Assembly: GCA_017303335.1 (NCBI GenBank)
Contig: JAFLBK010000002.1
Coordinates: forward strand, 1 to 64,000
DNA length: 64,000 bases
Direction of reading: 5' to 3'
Source of the DNA: Chitinophagales bacterium
GTDB lineage: Bacteria; Bacteroidota; Bacteroidia; Chitinophagales; Chitinophagaceae
The notes beneath the pieces were generated by a model. The model worked only from the letters and a program-made list of their open reading frames with translations, had not been told where the DNA came from and made no database searches. Numbering within the stretch: position 1 is the first letter of the stretch; every line of letters starts with the position of its first letter. This document shows, piece by piece, positions 17,045-25,878 of the stretch. The translations under genes and the position numbers were made by a program.

Positions 17045-17869
17045 ATGAACAAGCTACCAATACATAAGCAGACACAGATTATTAGCCTCTTGGTTGAGGG
17101 TAATTCCATTAGGGCTACTTCCCGGATTGTGGGGGTATCTAAGGATACCGTTTGCAGTTTATTGGTACGGGTAGGAAAAGCCTGCCAGCAGTTCCATAAT
17201 GACACAGTGCATCATTTGCTTTCTGAACGTATCCAATGTGACGAAATTTGGAGTTTTGTAGGCTGCAAGGAAAAAGCAAAAGAACAGGGAGCATCTGGCC
17301 AAGGTGATGTTTGGACGTGGGTAGGAATAGACGCAGACAGCAAACTTGTTGTTTCCTGGCTGGTAGGTGATAGAGATGTAGAGGCAGCTACAATTTTTAT
17401 GCAGGACATTAAAGACAGGTTGCAAAACCGGGTACAATTAACCACCGATGGGCATAGGCCGTATTTACAGGCCGTTAAAGAGGCTTTTGATTATGACGTA
17501 GATTATGCCATGCTGGTTAAGATGTATGGCGGAAGCGATGGCAATACCGAAACAGAAAGAAAATATAGCCCTGCCGAATGTACTGGCTGCAAAAAGACCC
17601 GTGTTATGGGTGATCCCCGGCCAAAGTTTATTTCTACGTCTTACGTTGAGCGACAAAACCTAACTATGCGGATGCACATGCGCAGGTTTACAAGATTAAC
17701 CAATGCTTTCAGTAAAAAAGTAGAGAACCATTGCCACGCAATTGCACTTCATTTCGTTTATTACAATTTCTGCAAAGTGCATCAATCATTAAGTGTAACC
17801 CCTGCAATGCAAGCTGGGTTAACTAAAAAAGTGATGAGTGTTGAGGATATAGTAAAACTTACTGATTAA
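17045..17869 (+). CDS. IS1-family DDE transposase
   Basis: 274 residues from ATG 17045; the upstream ATG (17006) lies inside the palindrome and is less likely. An N-terminal HTH (SIRATSRIVGVSKDTVCSLL) is followed by a catalytic domain with D66 (CDEIWSF), D135 (TTDGHRPY) and E202 (SYVERQNLTMRM), the DDE triad of IS1-type enzymes (DDE_Tnp_IS1). All three are present and the frame is intact, with no frameshift arrangement as in classical IS1. It moves the element by acting at the 52-bp ends. The stop overlaps the convergent stop of the right-arm cargo gene by four bases. Confidence 0.9.
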   Translation: MNKLPIHKQTQIISLLVEGNSIRATSRIVGVSKDTVCSLLVRVGKACQQFHNDTVHHLLSERIQCDEIWSFVGCKEKAKEQGASGQGDVWTWVGIDADSKLVVSWLVGDRDVEAATIFMQDIKDRLQNRVQLTTDGHRPYLQAVKEAFDYDVDYAMLVKMYGGSDGNTETERKYSPAECTGCKKTRVMGDPRPKFISTSYVERQNLTMRMHMRRFTRLTNAFSKKVENHCHAIALHFVYYNFCKVHQSLSVTPAMQAGLTKKVMSVEDIVKLTD

Positions 17870-18603
17870 TGAGAAATGTAGTTATCAAATGGAACCCAGT
17901 AAACCTTCCCTTTGATATACATATACCTTTTTAACGGGTCTGCATAATCACCAAAAAATAAAGGGTGAATTTTATCACCCAATCTTGGATGCAGGTGCAG
18001 CCTATTAAAATTAAACACATCTAAAACAATAGGTTTTTCTTTGGAAGCTATGGAATTGATGAACGCCTTTTGTAACACATAAAATCTTGCATGTATAAGA
18101 ATTGATTCTTTGCTATCATCTATCGTTAAATTTTCCCCTTGGTACGAACCAAGCATAAACCCAGATATTGAAGTATCGTAAGCAAAATATGGTCTAAACC
18201 ATACACCTTGTTTCGGATAAATTGTAAGCCTATCTTGGGCTCCATCAATAATATAACTATAATTGGATGAATCGGGTATAATTCCCCTTCTTTCTAAATC
18301 CAAATTGAAACTATCCCGTAAATACTTTCTTAGTTCTATATTAATGGTAGCATTATTAATGCTATCAATCCTCCTTTGATCTAATAGCTTAATAGAATTT
18401 TCTTGCAGATTCTTATTGCTCTGCTTTGTCTCTTTTATGGTATCTGAATTATCCCAGCTATTCCACCACGCAAAGCCTAAACTAACTATGCCAATCAACA
18501 CAAATAGGTAATGTTTTGGTTTTACCCCGGCTTTGTGAGAAGGTAGAGTAAACATCAAGGCAGCAAAAGTTAATACTGGGATAACCCATTCAGCTACGCT
18601 CAT
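17866..18603 (-). CDS. Two-helix membrane protein with large soluble domain (cargo)
   Basis: 245 residues. Two N-terminal transmembrane segments (about 4-19 and 32-48), then a coiled-coil-like polar helix (TKQSNKNLQENSIKLLDQRRI), then about 160 residues of mixed sheet with many aromatic residues (YIIDGAQDRLTIYPKQGVWFRPYFAY...). I do not recognise the family. Its start lies within the end of a 38-codon gene upstream, so the two are probably co-translated. Located in the right arm of the transposon, it may be an accessory, immunity or defence-related protein; this is inference only. Confidence 0.7.
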   Translation of the reverse strand: MSVAEWVIPVLTFAALMFTLPSHKAGVKPKHYLFVLIGIVSLGFAWWNSWDNSDTIKETKQSNKNLQENSIKLLDQRRIDSINNATINIELRKYLRDSFNLDLERRGIIPDSSNYSYIIDGAQDRLTIYPKQGVWFRPYFAYDTSISGFMLGSYQGENLTIDDSKESILIHARFYVLQKAFINSIASKEKPIVLDVFNFNRLHLHPRLGDKIHPLFFGDYADPLKRYMYIKGKVYWVPFDNYISH

Positions 18604-18706
18604 TTTTATCTTTTCTGATCTTATAGACCATGTACATACGATCTACATACATGCCTAAACCAAAAGATATTAAAATAACAGGGAATAATATAGTAAATGA
18701 AGACAT
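18590..18706 (-). CDS. Small single-pass membrane protein (38 aa, cargo)
   Basis: An ATG at 18706 opens a 38-residue frame with one hydrophobic segment (about residues 4-19, FTILFPVILISFGLGM) and a basic cytoplasmic-type tail (KIRKDKNERS). It overlaps the next gene by 14 bases (stop 18590-18592, next ATG 18603), typical of translational coupling. Such pairs of a tiny membrane peptide and a larger membrane protein occur in effector or holin-like units, but no function can be assigned. Confidence 0.55.
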   Translation of the reverse strand: MSSFTILFPVILISFGLGMYVDRMYMVYKIRKDKNERS

Positions 18707-18747
18707 AAATTTGAGTTGAGGGAATGAAAAGAGGGGATGAACAGAAA

Positions 18748-18799
18748 TGCTTTTTCGGTCAAGCATTAATAATCAAGCAGTTGAAATTAGGACACTACC
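18748..18799 (-). repeat. Right terminal inverted repeat (IRR)
   Basis: Reads inward as ggtagtgtcctaattt...aatgcttgaccgaaaaagca, 48/52 identical to the left end. It includes its own small palindrome aatgctt...aagcatt. An ATG just outside its inner edge (18747) is in frame with the TlpA gene downstream, so the end could in principle add 21 codons to that protein. Confidence 0.9.
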
Positions 18800-18807
18800 A
18801 AGTATTG
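18800..18807. repeat. 8-bp target-site duplication (right), AAGTATTG
   Basis: Exact copy of 15024-15031, three bases before the ATG of the second TlpA gene. Confidence 0.9.
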
Positions 18808-18809
18808 AT

Positions 18810-19985
18810 ATGCGTCATATTATCCTTTGTTTACTTTTAAATTTGTGGCTTTCTGCTTTATATCCGATAGGGTTCTGTAAGGCCGGAGAAACTACTCCAG
18901 TTTTTTTATGCGGTGATTCTGCAAATATTCCTGTAATCAAAGGAAGGCTGCCAGGTAAGGAAAACCATAAGCTGTTTATTGGTTATTTCCCGCCCGTGCT
19001 GGGCGGATCTAAATTTATTGATTCCTGCATCATTGACAAGGACGGGTCATTTGAATTCCAATCCCCTTTTCAGGAACCAGTACTTGCCGTTATCAGGCTT
19101 GATTTTCTGAGTTCTTTCGATTTCATTGCAGACACAGGCATTGTAAAGCTGATTCCTACATATGCGGAAAAGGATTTCAGTATTTTAGCTCTGGAGGCAG
19201 TTTCCCCTTTAAATAAGGACTATATGTTTTATAAGACATATATACGGGCAGAATTGACCCTTGCTGATTCACTTTATCAGATCAGGGACCGGCTGGTGGC
19301 ACGCAAAAAGAAAGACTCTCTTCATTTACTTGAACCATTGCTGGCCAATGCGGATAGTTTACTCTTCAGGAAGAATTATGATTTTGCTTTCCGCCAGAGT
19401 TGTTGTGAGTTCATCAAAAGTTTTGTCATCTATCGCAGGCTTATGCTCCGGCTTCCGGGAGAGGAACTCAGGCTTTTGTATGAATTACTGGGACCAAATG
19501 GGAAAAACTCCCTATATGGCGAAGCCATTCTTGGATTTGTCCTGAGCAAGCATGGTTTAAGGATTGGAGTATTGTCTCCATTATTTTATAGCCAATTGTC
19601 ACCTGACGGAAGCACAGTTCGACTGGAAGATTATAGAGGAAAATATGTATTGGTTGATTTCTGGGGCTCCTGGTGCCAGCCCTGCAGGGCTCAGCATCCG
19701 GATTTAATAAAACTATATAGGGAATATAAGGCAAAAGGCTTTGAAATTATCGGGATCGCTCTTGAAAAAAGCAAAGAAGAATGGTTAAGGGCTATCCAAA
19801 AAGATGATCTTCCATGGATTCAGGCAACAGACCTGAAGTTTTGGGGAAGTGAATGCGCAAAACTGTACGGACTCTATAGCCTGCCTTTTAATGTGCTATT
19901 GGATAAAGAAGGGAAGATAGTTGCCATGGGACTTGAACCGGATGCGTTGGCTGAAAAACTGGATTTGCTTTTTAATAAGAAATAG
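18810..19985 (+). CDS. TlpA-family thiol-disulfide protein, second of tandem pair
   Basis: 391 residues from ATG 18810, which gives a signal peptide (MRHIILCLLLNLWLSALYPIGFC); the open frame extends upstream only through transposon DNA. It has an N-terminal DUF4369-like beta region, a helical middle and a C-terminal thioredoxin domain with W-C-Q-P-C and LPFNVLLDKEGKI. It is a paralogue of the TlpA at 13931-15025. With the transposon removed its ATG would lie nine bases after that gene's stop, so they were one operon. It is now cut off from the palindrome-bearing promoter unless transcription passes through or starts in the element. Confidence 0.9.
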   Translation: MRHIILCLLLNLWLSALYPIGFCKAGETTPVFLCGDSANIPVIKGRLPGKENHKLFIGYFPPVLGGSKFIDSCIIDKDGSFEFQSPFQEPVLAVIRLDFLSSFDFIADTGIVKLIPTYAEKDFSILALEAVSPLNKDYMFYKTYIRAELTLADSLYQIRDRLVARKKKDSLHLLEPLLANADSLLFRKNYDFAFRQSCCEFIKSFVIYRRLMLRLPGEELRLLYELLGPNGKNSLYGEAILGFVLSKHGLRIGVLSPLFYSQLSPDGSTVRLEDYRGKYVLVDFWGSWCQPCRAQHPDLIKLYREYKAKGFEIIGIALEKSKEEWLRAIQKDDLPWIQATDLKFWGSECAKLYGLYSLPFNVLLDKEGKIVAMGLEPDALAEKLDLLFNKK

Positions 19986-20137
19986 TTTCCATTCATTCCA
20001 GTTTGTAGGAAACTTATCTCCTGACTCAGTCTTAGAGTGAGAAACCTTTATTCGCTAAGACTCATTATTTGCCCGTTGACCTGAATTCATCCTTACCAAT
20101 CAGAAGCCGCAGTAACCGCTTGTATAGTAAGCGCTAT

Positions 20138-20156
20138 TGACAAAGGAACTTCGTCA
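20138..20156. promoter_or_regulatory. 19-bp palindrome TGACAAAGGAACTTCGTCA
   Basis: Copy 7 of the palindrome, 65 bp upstream of the receptor gene. It probably drives the long plus-strand run from 20222 to about 28138. Confidence 0.7.
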
Positions 20157-20221
20157 TTTAATACTCTTTTCCAGGATTTGCAGTAGATATTTTTGTGTTA
20201 CTGTAACTGTTTGACTAAATA

Positions 20222-22675
20222 ATGATAGCGAATATGAACGTACGATTTGGATTTCTGCTGTTCTTTGTCTTGTGCAGCAACCTGGCACTTAAGGCACAAA
20301 AAATTCATGGTATTGCCACTAGTAATGATAATAAACCAATTCCATCAGCCACTGTTGGCCTGCTCAAAGCAAAGGACTCGTCTGTAGTGAAATGGGCCAC
20401 CACAAAGACGGATGGCTCTTATGAATTTGCACAAATACCTGCCGGACAATATTTGATAGCAATCAGCCATGTAAATCATAGTAAATCCTTTTCCGCCATT
20501 GTTGAACATGCCGGCAATGCAGATTATGCTGTACCCCCCATCCTGATGTCTCCGCTGCAAAAAAAATTAGCCGGAGTTACTGTAACTTCAAAAAGACCAA
20601 TACTGGAAGTAAAAGCTGATAAAACCATCTTCAATGTGGAAGGTACAGTAAATGCCATGGGTACTGATGCGCTGGAATTGCTCAAGCGGTCTCCGGGAGT
20701 GCAGGCTGACAAGGATGATAACCTGAGCATGAGCGGAAAAAATGGCGTCCAGGTATATATAGACGGACGACCAACGCCCCTTGGCGGGAAAGACCTGGCA
20801 GATTACCTGAAATCCATTCCTTCCGCTCAGATTGAGGCCATTGAAATAATTTCCAATCCCTCTGCCCGCTATGATGCGGCTGGCAATGCCGGTATTATCA
20901 ATATAAGGCTGAAGAAAAACAAGAGTTTGGGAACTAACGGCTCCATTAATTCCGGCTATGCCATCGGAATATATCCAAAATACAATGGCGGCCTGTTTTT
21001 GAATCACCGAAATAAAAAGGTAAACCTGTTTGGTAGTTACAACACCAATATTGCCAAACAGGAATTCACCATTGATTTTGACAGAACTATCCTGGATACT
21101 TTTTTTCAGAACCGAACACTCATGATTATTGATCCTGTTTTTCACAGTTATAAGACAGGGGCTGATTATTTTGTGAGTAAGAAAAGTACCATTGGTGTGC
21201 TCATAAACGGGGTGGTCGCCAACGGGGAAGTAAATTCCGTCAGCACCACCCCGGTGATTTACAAACCCTCCAGCACTATTTCCAAAATCCTCAAGGCTGG
21301 GACCAACACAGATTTTACCAGAAATAATATCAATACAAACATTAATTACCGGTATGCGGATAGCACCGGCCGGGAACTTAACCTGGATGGAGATTATGGC
21401 CATTTTAAGATTAGGACATCTCAATATCAGCCCAATATATATTATGATCCTACAGGTACTGTTGAAACATCAAGAATCATTTATCGCATGATTGCGCCCA
21501 ATGACATTTATATCGGAACCCTGAAGGCAGATTATACAATGCCTTTTCAGAAAGGGCAGCTATCCTTTGGGGGTAAGATAGCTGTTATCAACAGCAAAAA
21601 TGATTTCAGGAGGCTCGATGTGTTCCCGACATATGAAAAACAGGATACACTTCGAAGCAATAATTTTAACTACAAAGAGAATATTAATGCCCTATATATA
21701 AACTTCAATAAGAGTTTCAAGAAAGTAGTTATCCAATTTGGGGTGAGAATGGAAAATACAAATACGGAAGGCCGGTCAAAGGGATATAAACTAAATGCGA
21801 CCGGTAATTATGTGACCTATGATTCCAGTTTTGAACGTAGATATACAAACCTGTTTCCCAGTGCGGCTATTACATTTAATGGCAAACCTCAAAGTCAGTG
21901 GAGCATTTCATATAGCCGGAGGATTGACCGTCCGACCTATCAAAGCCTGAATCCCTTTGAATTCAGGCTGGATGAATATTCATTCAGCAAAGGAAATACA
22001 GGGCTTCGCCCCCAGTACACCAACAGTGTTGCCATCACGCACATCTATAAATTTAAACTCACAAGTAAACTCAGTTACAGCCATACAAAGGATATATTTA
22101 CACAGTTTTTTGACACTACAGAACGGTCAAAAGTATTTATAACCCAGCGTAATCTTGCGAAGCAGAACACAGTTGGTTTTGATATCACTTATCCATTGCA
22201 ACTTAAATGGTACAGTGGATTTATAAATCTAAACAGTTACTACTCGCACTATGAGGCGGATTTAGGACCCGGCAGAGTAGTTGATCTGGATATATATGCT
22301 TTGTCGCTTGTGATGCAGCATAGTTTTAGTTTGGGGAAAGGATATAGGACTGAATTTACCGCTAACTATAGCTCACCCTCCATTTCACAAGGCACTTTAA
22401 AAACCAAAAGCCTTTGGGGCCTTGATGCAGGTATGCAAAAATCGATATTGAAAAATAAGGGAACAGTGAGGATCGCTGTTTCAGATATTTTCCAGACAAG
22501 ATGGCCCAAATCCGTCAGTGATTTTGCAGGCCAGGAGCTTTATTCAAGGAACCGCCTTGAGTCCCGACAGTTCAGGATTAATTTTAGCTATCGGTTTGGA
22601 AGCAACCAGGTGAAGGGGGCAAGACAGCGGAGAACTGGTGCAGAGGATGAATTAAATAGGGTACAACCTAACTAA
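20222..22675 (+). CDS. Outer-membrane beta-barrel receptor, TonB-dependent-receptor-like
   Basis: 817 residues (a second ATG at 20234 is equally good and gives the tidier signal peptide MNVRFGFLLFFVLCSNLALKAQ). A carboxypeptidase-regulatory-like domain (about 28-110, GIATSNDNKPIPSATVGLLKAKD) is followed by a plug domain (VTSKRPILEVKADKTIFNVEGT...SGKNGVQVYIDGRPTPLGGKDLADYLKSIPSAQIEAIEIISNPSARYDAAGNAGIINIRLKK, abbreviated by position about 120-245) and an OMP_b-brl_3 barrel. It would import or bind an unknown ligand at the outer membrane. No SusD partner follows. The truncated gene at 7276 has the same N-terminal plan. Confidence 0.9.
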   Translation: MIANMNVRFGFLLFFVLCSNLALKAQKIHGIATSNDNKPIPSATVGLLKAKDSSVVKWATTKTDGSYEFAQIPAGQYLIAISHVNHSKSFSAIVEHAGNADYAVPPILMSPLQKKLAGVTVTSKRPILEVKADKTIFNVEGTVNAMGTDALELLKRSPGVQADKDDNLSMSGKNGVQVYIDGRPTPLGGKDLADYLKSIPSAQIEAIEIISNPSARYDAAGNAGIINIRLKKNKSLGTNGSINSGYAIGIYPKYNGGLFLNHRNKKVNLFGSYNTNIAKQEFTIDFDRTILDTFFQNRTLMIIDPVFHSYKTGADYFVSKKSTIGVLINGVVANGEVNSVSTTPVIYKPSSTISKILKAGTNTDFTRNNINTNINYRYADSTGRELNLDGDYGHFKIRTSQYQPNIYYDPTGTVETSRIIYRMIAPNDIYIGTLKADYTMPFQKGQLSFGGKIAVINSKNDFRRLDVFPTYEKQDTLRSNNFNYKENINALYINFNKSFKKVVIQFGVRMENTNTEGRSKGYKLNATGNYVTYDSSFERRYTNLFPSAAITFNGKPQSQWSISYSRRIDRPTYQSLNPFEFRLDEYSFSKGNTGLRPQYTNSVAITHIYKFKLTSKLSYSHTKDIFTQFFDTTERSKVFITQRNLAKQNTVGFDITYPLQLKWYSGFINLNSYYSHYEADLGPGRVVDLDIYALSLVMQHSFSLGKGYRTEFTANYSSPSISQGTLKTKSLWGLDAGMQKSILKNKGTVRIAVSDIFQTRWPKSVSDFAGQELYSRNRLESRQFRINFSYRFGSNQVKGARQRRTGAEDELNRVQPN

Positions 22676-22685
22676 TAAATTATGA

Positions 22686-23582
22686 GTGAAATGGAATTCT
22701 AACATATCAGGATGGGCAGCCCTGTTAATGCTCACATTGTTTGCATGTCTTTGGGGTTACTGGGGCATTATAGAAAATTTCTATGAAGGATGGTATTATG
22801 AATCCTTACGAATGAACCTTAAACTGATGTTCTATCAGTACCTGAGCCCGGTATTCATTTTCCTAATGCTGGGTATAGGAGTAATTTATCTGAAGAAGTG
22901 GTCAGTACTGTTTATCATGCTTTTTGGTTGCTGGATCATTGTGTATTATCGCAATTGGTTCTATTTCCTGCCCTTCCTTCCTGCTGCACTGCTGGCCTTA
23001 TGGGGAAATATCAGAAAACAAAAACTGGCGCTGAAGATACATCTTCTGATACCGGCAATTACCTTGGTGACTGCGGGGGCGGAACCTGTTTACAGGGTTT
23101 CCACAAGGATAAAAAAGCATACGGGCGAGGCGGTGATTGTTACAACGGGGACGGGCAGGATTAAATGGATCCAAGAAGGACCCGGCTGGGGTAAGGCAAG
23201 TTATAACTGGTATGAGGCCGTTCGTATCTGCAGGCAATTGGATAGCTCGGGCAACCGTATTTCAGACAGGGAGCAGAACATATGGCGGCTCCCGGATATT
23301 GATGAGGCGGTAACTTCTATGCACCGGCATGGAAGTCCTGCAGGGGGCAAGTGGGATCAGGCAGCAGAAACAGCCTTTTATGACAGGCTTCCGGATAAAG
23401 AGTTTCCCATGTGGAGAAGGCATTCGCCAATCATATATTGGTGGACCGGAACAGGCCCATTGTCTGATACCACCTATGCCTGGATGATCAGTGCAAACGG
23501 GGTGGTTAAAAAGGTAAAGAAAAAATTCAAGGCAGGTTATTATGGATTCAGGGCCGTAACGACCTTACCGGATACGAAGTAA
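22686..23582 (+). CDS. Membrane protein with C-terminal DUF1566-like domain
   Basis: 298 residues from a GTG at 22686, eight bases after the receptor stop. Four hydrophobic segments fill about residues 8-115. The C-terminal ~150 residues (YNWYEAVRICRQLDSSGNRIS...WRLPDIDEAVTSM...PIIYWWTGTGPLSDTTYAWMIS...YGFRAVTTL) match the Lcl/DUF1566 pattern, in which WRLP and W-x-S/T-x-T blocks are hallmarks. The role is unknown; the position suggests co-transcription with the receptor and the HELFH protein. Confidence 0.7.
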   Translation: MKWNSNISGWAALLMLTLFACLWGYWGIIENFYEGWYYESLRMNLKLMFYQYLSPVFIFLMLGIGVIYLKKWSVLFIMLFGCWIIVYYRNWFYFLPFLPAALLALWGNIRKQKLALKIHLLIPAITLVTAGAEPVYRVSTRIKKHTGEAVIVTTGTGRIKWIQEGPGWGKASYNWYEAVRICRQLDSSGNRISDREQNIWRLPDIDEAVTSMHRHGSPAGGKWDQAAETAFYDRLPDKEFPMWRRHSPIIYWWTGTGPLSDTTYAWMISANGVVKKVKKKFKAGYYGFRAVTTLPDTK

Positions 23583-23609
23583 TTGTTCAAAAAAAAAAGT
23601 CAATAGGAA

Positions 23610-24947
23610 ATGCCGGGATACAGATTTCTAAAATTTCGGATTGCAGTACACCTTCTTATCGGAACTTGTATGAGTCCCGTGATTGCACAAACCCAATTGA
23701 CCATGGCTGATACGGCTCACCGCTACTTCACGGAAGTGTATGCTGCATCAAAAGAAAATCTGAAAATTTGGGATATTGATTTGTACGGACCTTTACTTAT
23801 TGTCAACCCCATTACAAGGCAGGCATACGCCAATTACCCGGATTCCGCTGGTATACTGAAAAAGGACAAAAATATCTACACCGGGAAACTGCCTGGCAAT
23901 ATCCTTATTGGAAATGCATCACTTGATTGGGGCGGCAGAAGATGGGCCATGGTACTTACCTTCTTCCTGAACCACGCTGACCTGAAAGACAGGGTTGATC
24001 TGTTTCTCCATGAATTATTTCACAGGGTACAGCCATCACTCGGATTTGCCAATCTGAAGGAACTGCCCAATGATCACCTGGATAAAAGGGAAGGCAGAAT
24101 TTATCTGCGGCTGGAACTGGAGGCATTGAAAAAGGCATTAACTGCCCGGGCTACTGAGGAAAGGCGGTTGCATGTCAAACATGCCCTTCAATTCAGGGCA
24201 TACCGTTACCAGTTATACCCCGGAGCACTGGAAACGGAAGGTTCCGTTGAAATCAATGAGGGTATGGCGTCTTATACCGGGAAAGCTGCACGGCAACTCG
24301 GCGATAAAGAACTGGTGGAATTACTTTGCCTTAAGATTGACAGCTTTTTCCGTCAAAAGAACTATGTAAAGTTGTTCGCCTATGAAACCGTTCCGGCCTA
24401 TGGTTTCCTGCTGAGGGACACGGATCCTTACTGGAATAAAAAAGTGAATAAACAAACGAATTTGACTCATTTCTTCGGGGAAGCTTTAAGGAATGGGCTA
24501 CAGGACCATACGATTACGCAGGGAGAAATAGAGGCAACCGCAGACCTGTATGGGGGCAAATACATTGCAGGCCAGGAAACTGACAGGGAAGAAACCATGA
24601 AGAAAATAGTCGCCGGCTATAAAAGAAGATTCCTGGAACAACCCCATTTTGAACTCGCCTTCACAGGAAAGAAAAGCATTTCCTCTGATTCAAGATTGAT
24701 GGTTAGTATTGAGGATCTGGGCCGGGTGAACCCCAGTATGAAAATAATCGCAGATTGGGGGATACTGGATATAAAAGAAACAGGAGGATTTTTGACACCC
24801 AATCTTGATAAGGTTATTATTACGGTTCCCCTTAAAACAGAGAAAAATATTGTTTCAGGCGATGGATGGGTGCTCACAGTAAATCCCGGATATGAAGTGG
24901 TGAGAGAGGAGAAATCCGGAAACTATTTTCTCGTAAAGCTAAAGTGA
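23610..24947 (+). CDS. Secreted putative zinc metallopeptidase (HELFH family), copy 1
   Basis: 445 residues with an N-terminal signal peptide (to about residue 27). The motif H-E-L-F-H (134-138) in a helix fits the zinc-binding HExxH of gluzincins, and a downstream E-I-N-E-G-M-A-S-Y-T-G could supply the third glutamate ligand. The N-terminal part (DIDLYGPLLIVNP...YANYPDSAG) and C-terminal beta part are shared with the paralogue at 35053-36357 over the whole length. I know no named peptidase family that fits, so activity is inference. It lies in the receptor gene run. Confidence 0.65.
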   Translation: MPGYRFLKFRIAVHLLIGTCMSPVIAQTQLTMADTAHRYFTEVYAASKENLKIWDIDLYGPLLIVNPITRQAYANYPDSAGILKKDKNIYTGKLPGNILIGNASLDWGGRRWAMVLTFFLNHADLKDRVDLFLHELFHRVQPSLGFANLKELPNDHLDKREGRIYLRLELEALKKALTARATEERRLHVKHALQFRAYRYQLYPGALETEGSVEINEGMASYTGKAARQLGDKELVELLCLKIDSFFRQKNYVKLFAYETVPAYGFLLRDTDPYWNKKVNKQTNLTHFFGEALRNGLQDHTITQGEIEATADLYGGKYIAGQETDREETMKKIVAGYKRRFLEQPHFELAFTGKKSISSDSRLMVSIEDLGRVNPSMKIIADWGILDIKETGGFLTPNLDKVIITVPLKTEKNIVSGDGWVLTVNPGYEVVREEKSGNYFLVKLK

Positions 24948-25011
24948 TTTCAAAGGGCGGGATAAATCATCTTCGTGTAACCCTATTGAACAGCCCGGCT
25001 ACTTGCAGAAT

Positions 25012-25872
25012 ATGGAACATCCCGATTTAGATAACAATCAAAAGATGGGCAGGTGTACCCTGATAGTTGATGCAGGCATGGGCAACTGGTCAGTCTTTTT
25101 TAAGCCTCTTGCAGAATTGCTGAGGCCTCATATCCCTGTTTGCCTGATCGACAGAGCCGGTTATGCGGAGAACCAGCTCCCCGCAACCAAAAGATTAAGT
25201 ACACATATGGCCCTTGAGATGAATGCCATGCTGGAAATGAAAGGTATAACCGGCAATCTTATTCTTGCAGGGCATTCACTCGGCGGATTAAATGCCAGGA
25301 TGTTTTGCAGCTTCTTTCCGGAACAAGTAAAAGGATTGATTCTCCTGGATGCTGCACACCCATTCCTGCTTGATAAAATGCCGGGAATAAAAGGTAATAT
25401 TGATGCGCAGATAAAACAAATCAATAAAATAATGTTTATTGCCCGGCTGGGCTTTCTCAGATTTGGGACAAGGAAGGTGCCTACATTTGGGCTGCCTGAC
25501 TATTTATTGGATGAGTATTACAGCGTTACCTTACATAGCCGTTATTATCGCATCTACAAGATGGAACTGGAGTCATTTGAAGATAACCTTGAAGTATGCA
25601 AGAAACTACCCGCTCTTGGCGCTACCCCCTTATTGGTTATAGGTAGCCGGAAAGGGCTGAACCATTTCATCAATCCTACTGAAAAAGGGGATGATTTTAC
25701 AGACACCTCCTGGCTTGAATTGCAGCGTGATTTGACACAACTCTCCAGCCGGTCAGTTTTTGTTGTAAGCAATAAGGACCATTTTTTGCATTTGACGGAT
25801 ACCGAGTTTGTAGCAGATTCCATTCTGAAATTCTGTAATCCTCTGACAAGTACATCCAACACAGTTTTCTGA
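25012..25872 (+). CDS. Alpha/beta-hydrolase
   Basis: 286 residues from ATG 25012 (a TTG nine bases earlier is also open). The core is that of an alpha/beta-hydrolase: strand-turn TLIVDAGMGNWS (oxyanion region), nucleophile elbow G-H-S-L-G-G (Ser near residue 89), LLDAAHP after it and a C-terminal histidine in NKDHFLHL. No signal peptide is visible, although the N-terminus looks short compared with relatives that begin with a beta-hairpin, so it may be trimmed. Located 64 bp after the HELFH gene. Confidence 0.8.
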   Translation: MEHPDLDNNQKMGRCTLIVDAGMGNWSVFFKPLAELLRPHIPVCLIDRAGYAENQLPATKRLSTHMALEMNAMLEMKGITGNLILAGHSLGGLNARMFCSFFPEQVKGLILLDAAHPFLLDKMPGIKGNIDAQIKQINKIMFIARLGFLRFGTRKVPTFGLPDYLLDEYYSVTLHSRYYRIYKMELESFEDNLEVCKKLPALGATPLLVIGSRKGLNHFINPTEKGDDFTDTSWLELQRDLTQLSSRSVFVVSNKDHFLHLTDTEFVADSILKFCNPLTSTSNTVF

Positions 25873-25878
25873 AGCAAT

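Larger units (their letters stand above)
15032..18799. mobile_element. IS1-family transposon with cargo genes
   Basis: A 3768-bp element bounded by 52-bp imperfect inverted repeats (48/52 identical) and an 8-bp direct target duplication. It contains, in order, a small basic protein (+), three minus-strand genes that look like a toxin-antitoxin-chaperone operon, an IS1-type DDE transposase (+) in the middle, and a minus-strand pair of membrane proteins. Packing is very tight: convergent genes abut or overlap at their stops. The DNA is more AT-rich than the flanks, in keeping with recent transfer. Its insertion separates two tandem TlpA genes without damaging either. Confidence 0.9.

Noticed and set aside
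18747..18809. N-terminal extension of the second TlpA protein from an ATG in the transposon end
   Set aside because: The extension would put 21 polar residues before the signal peptide; ATG 18810 gives a normal exported protein.
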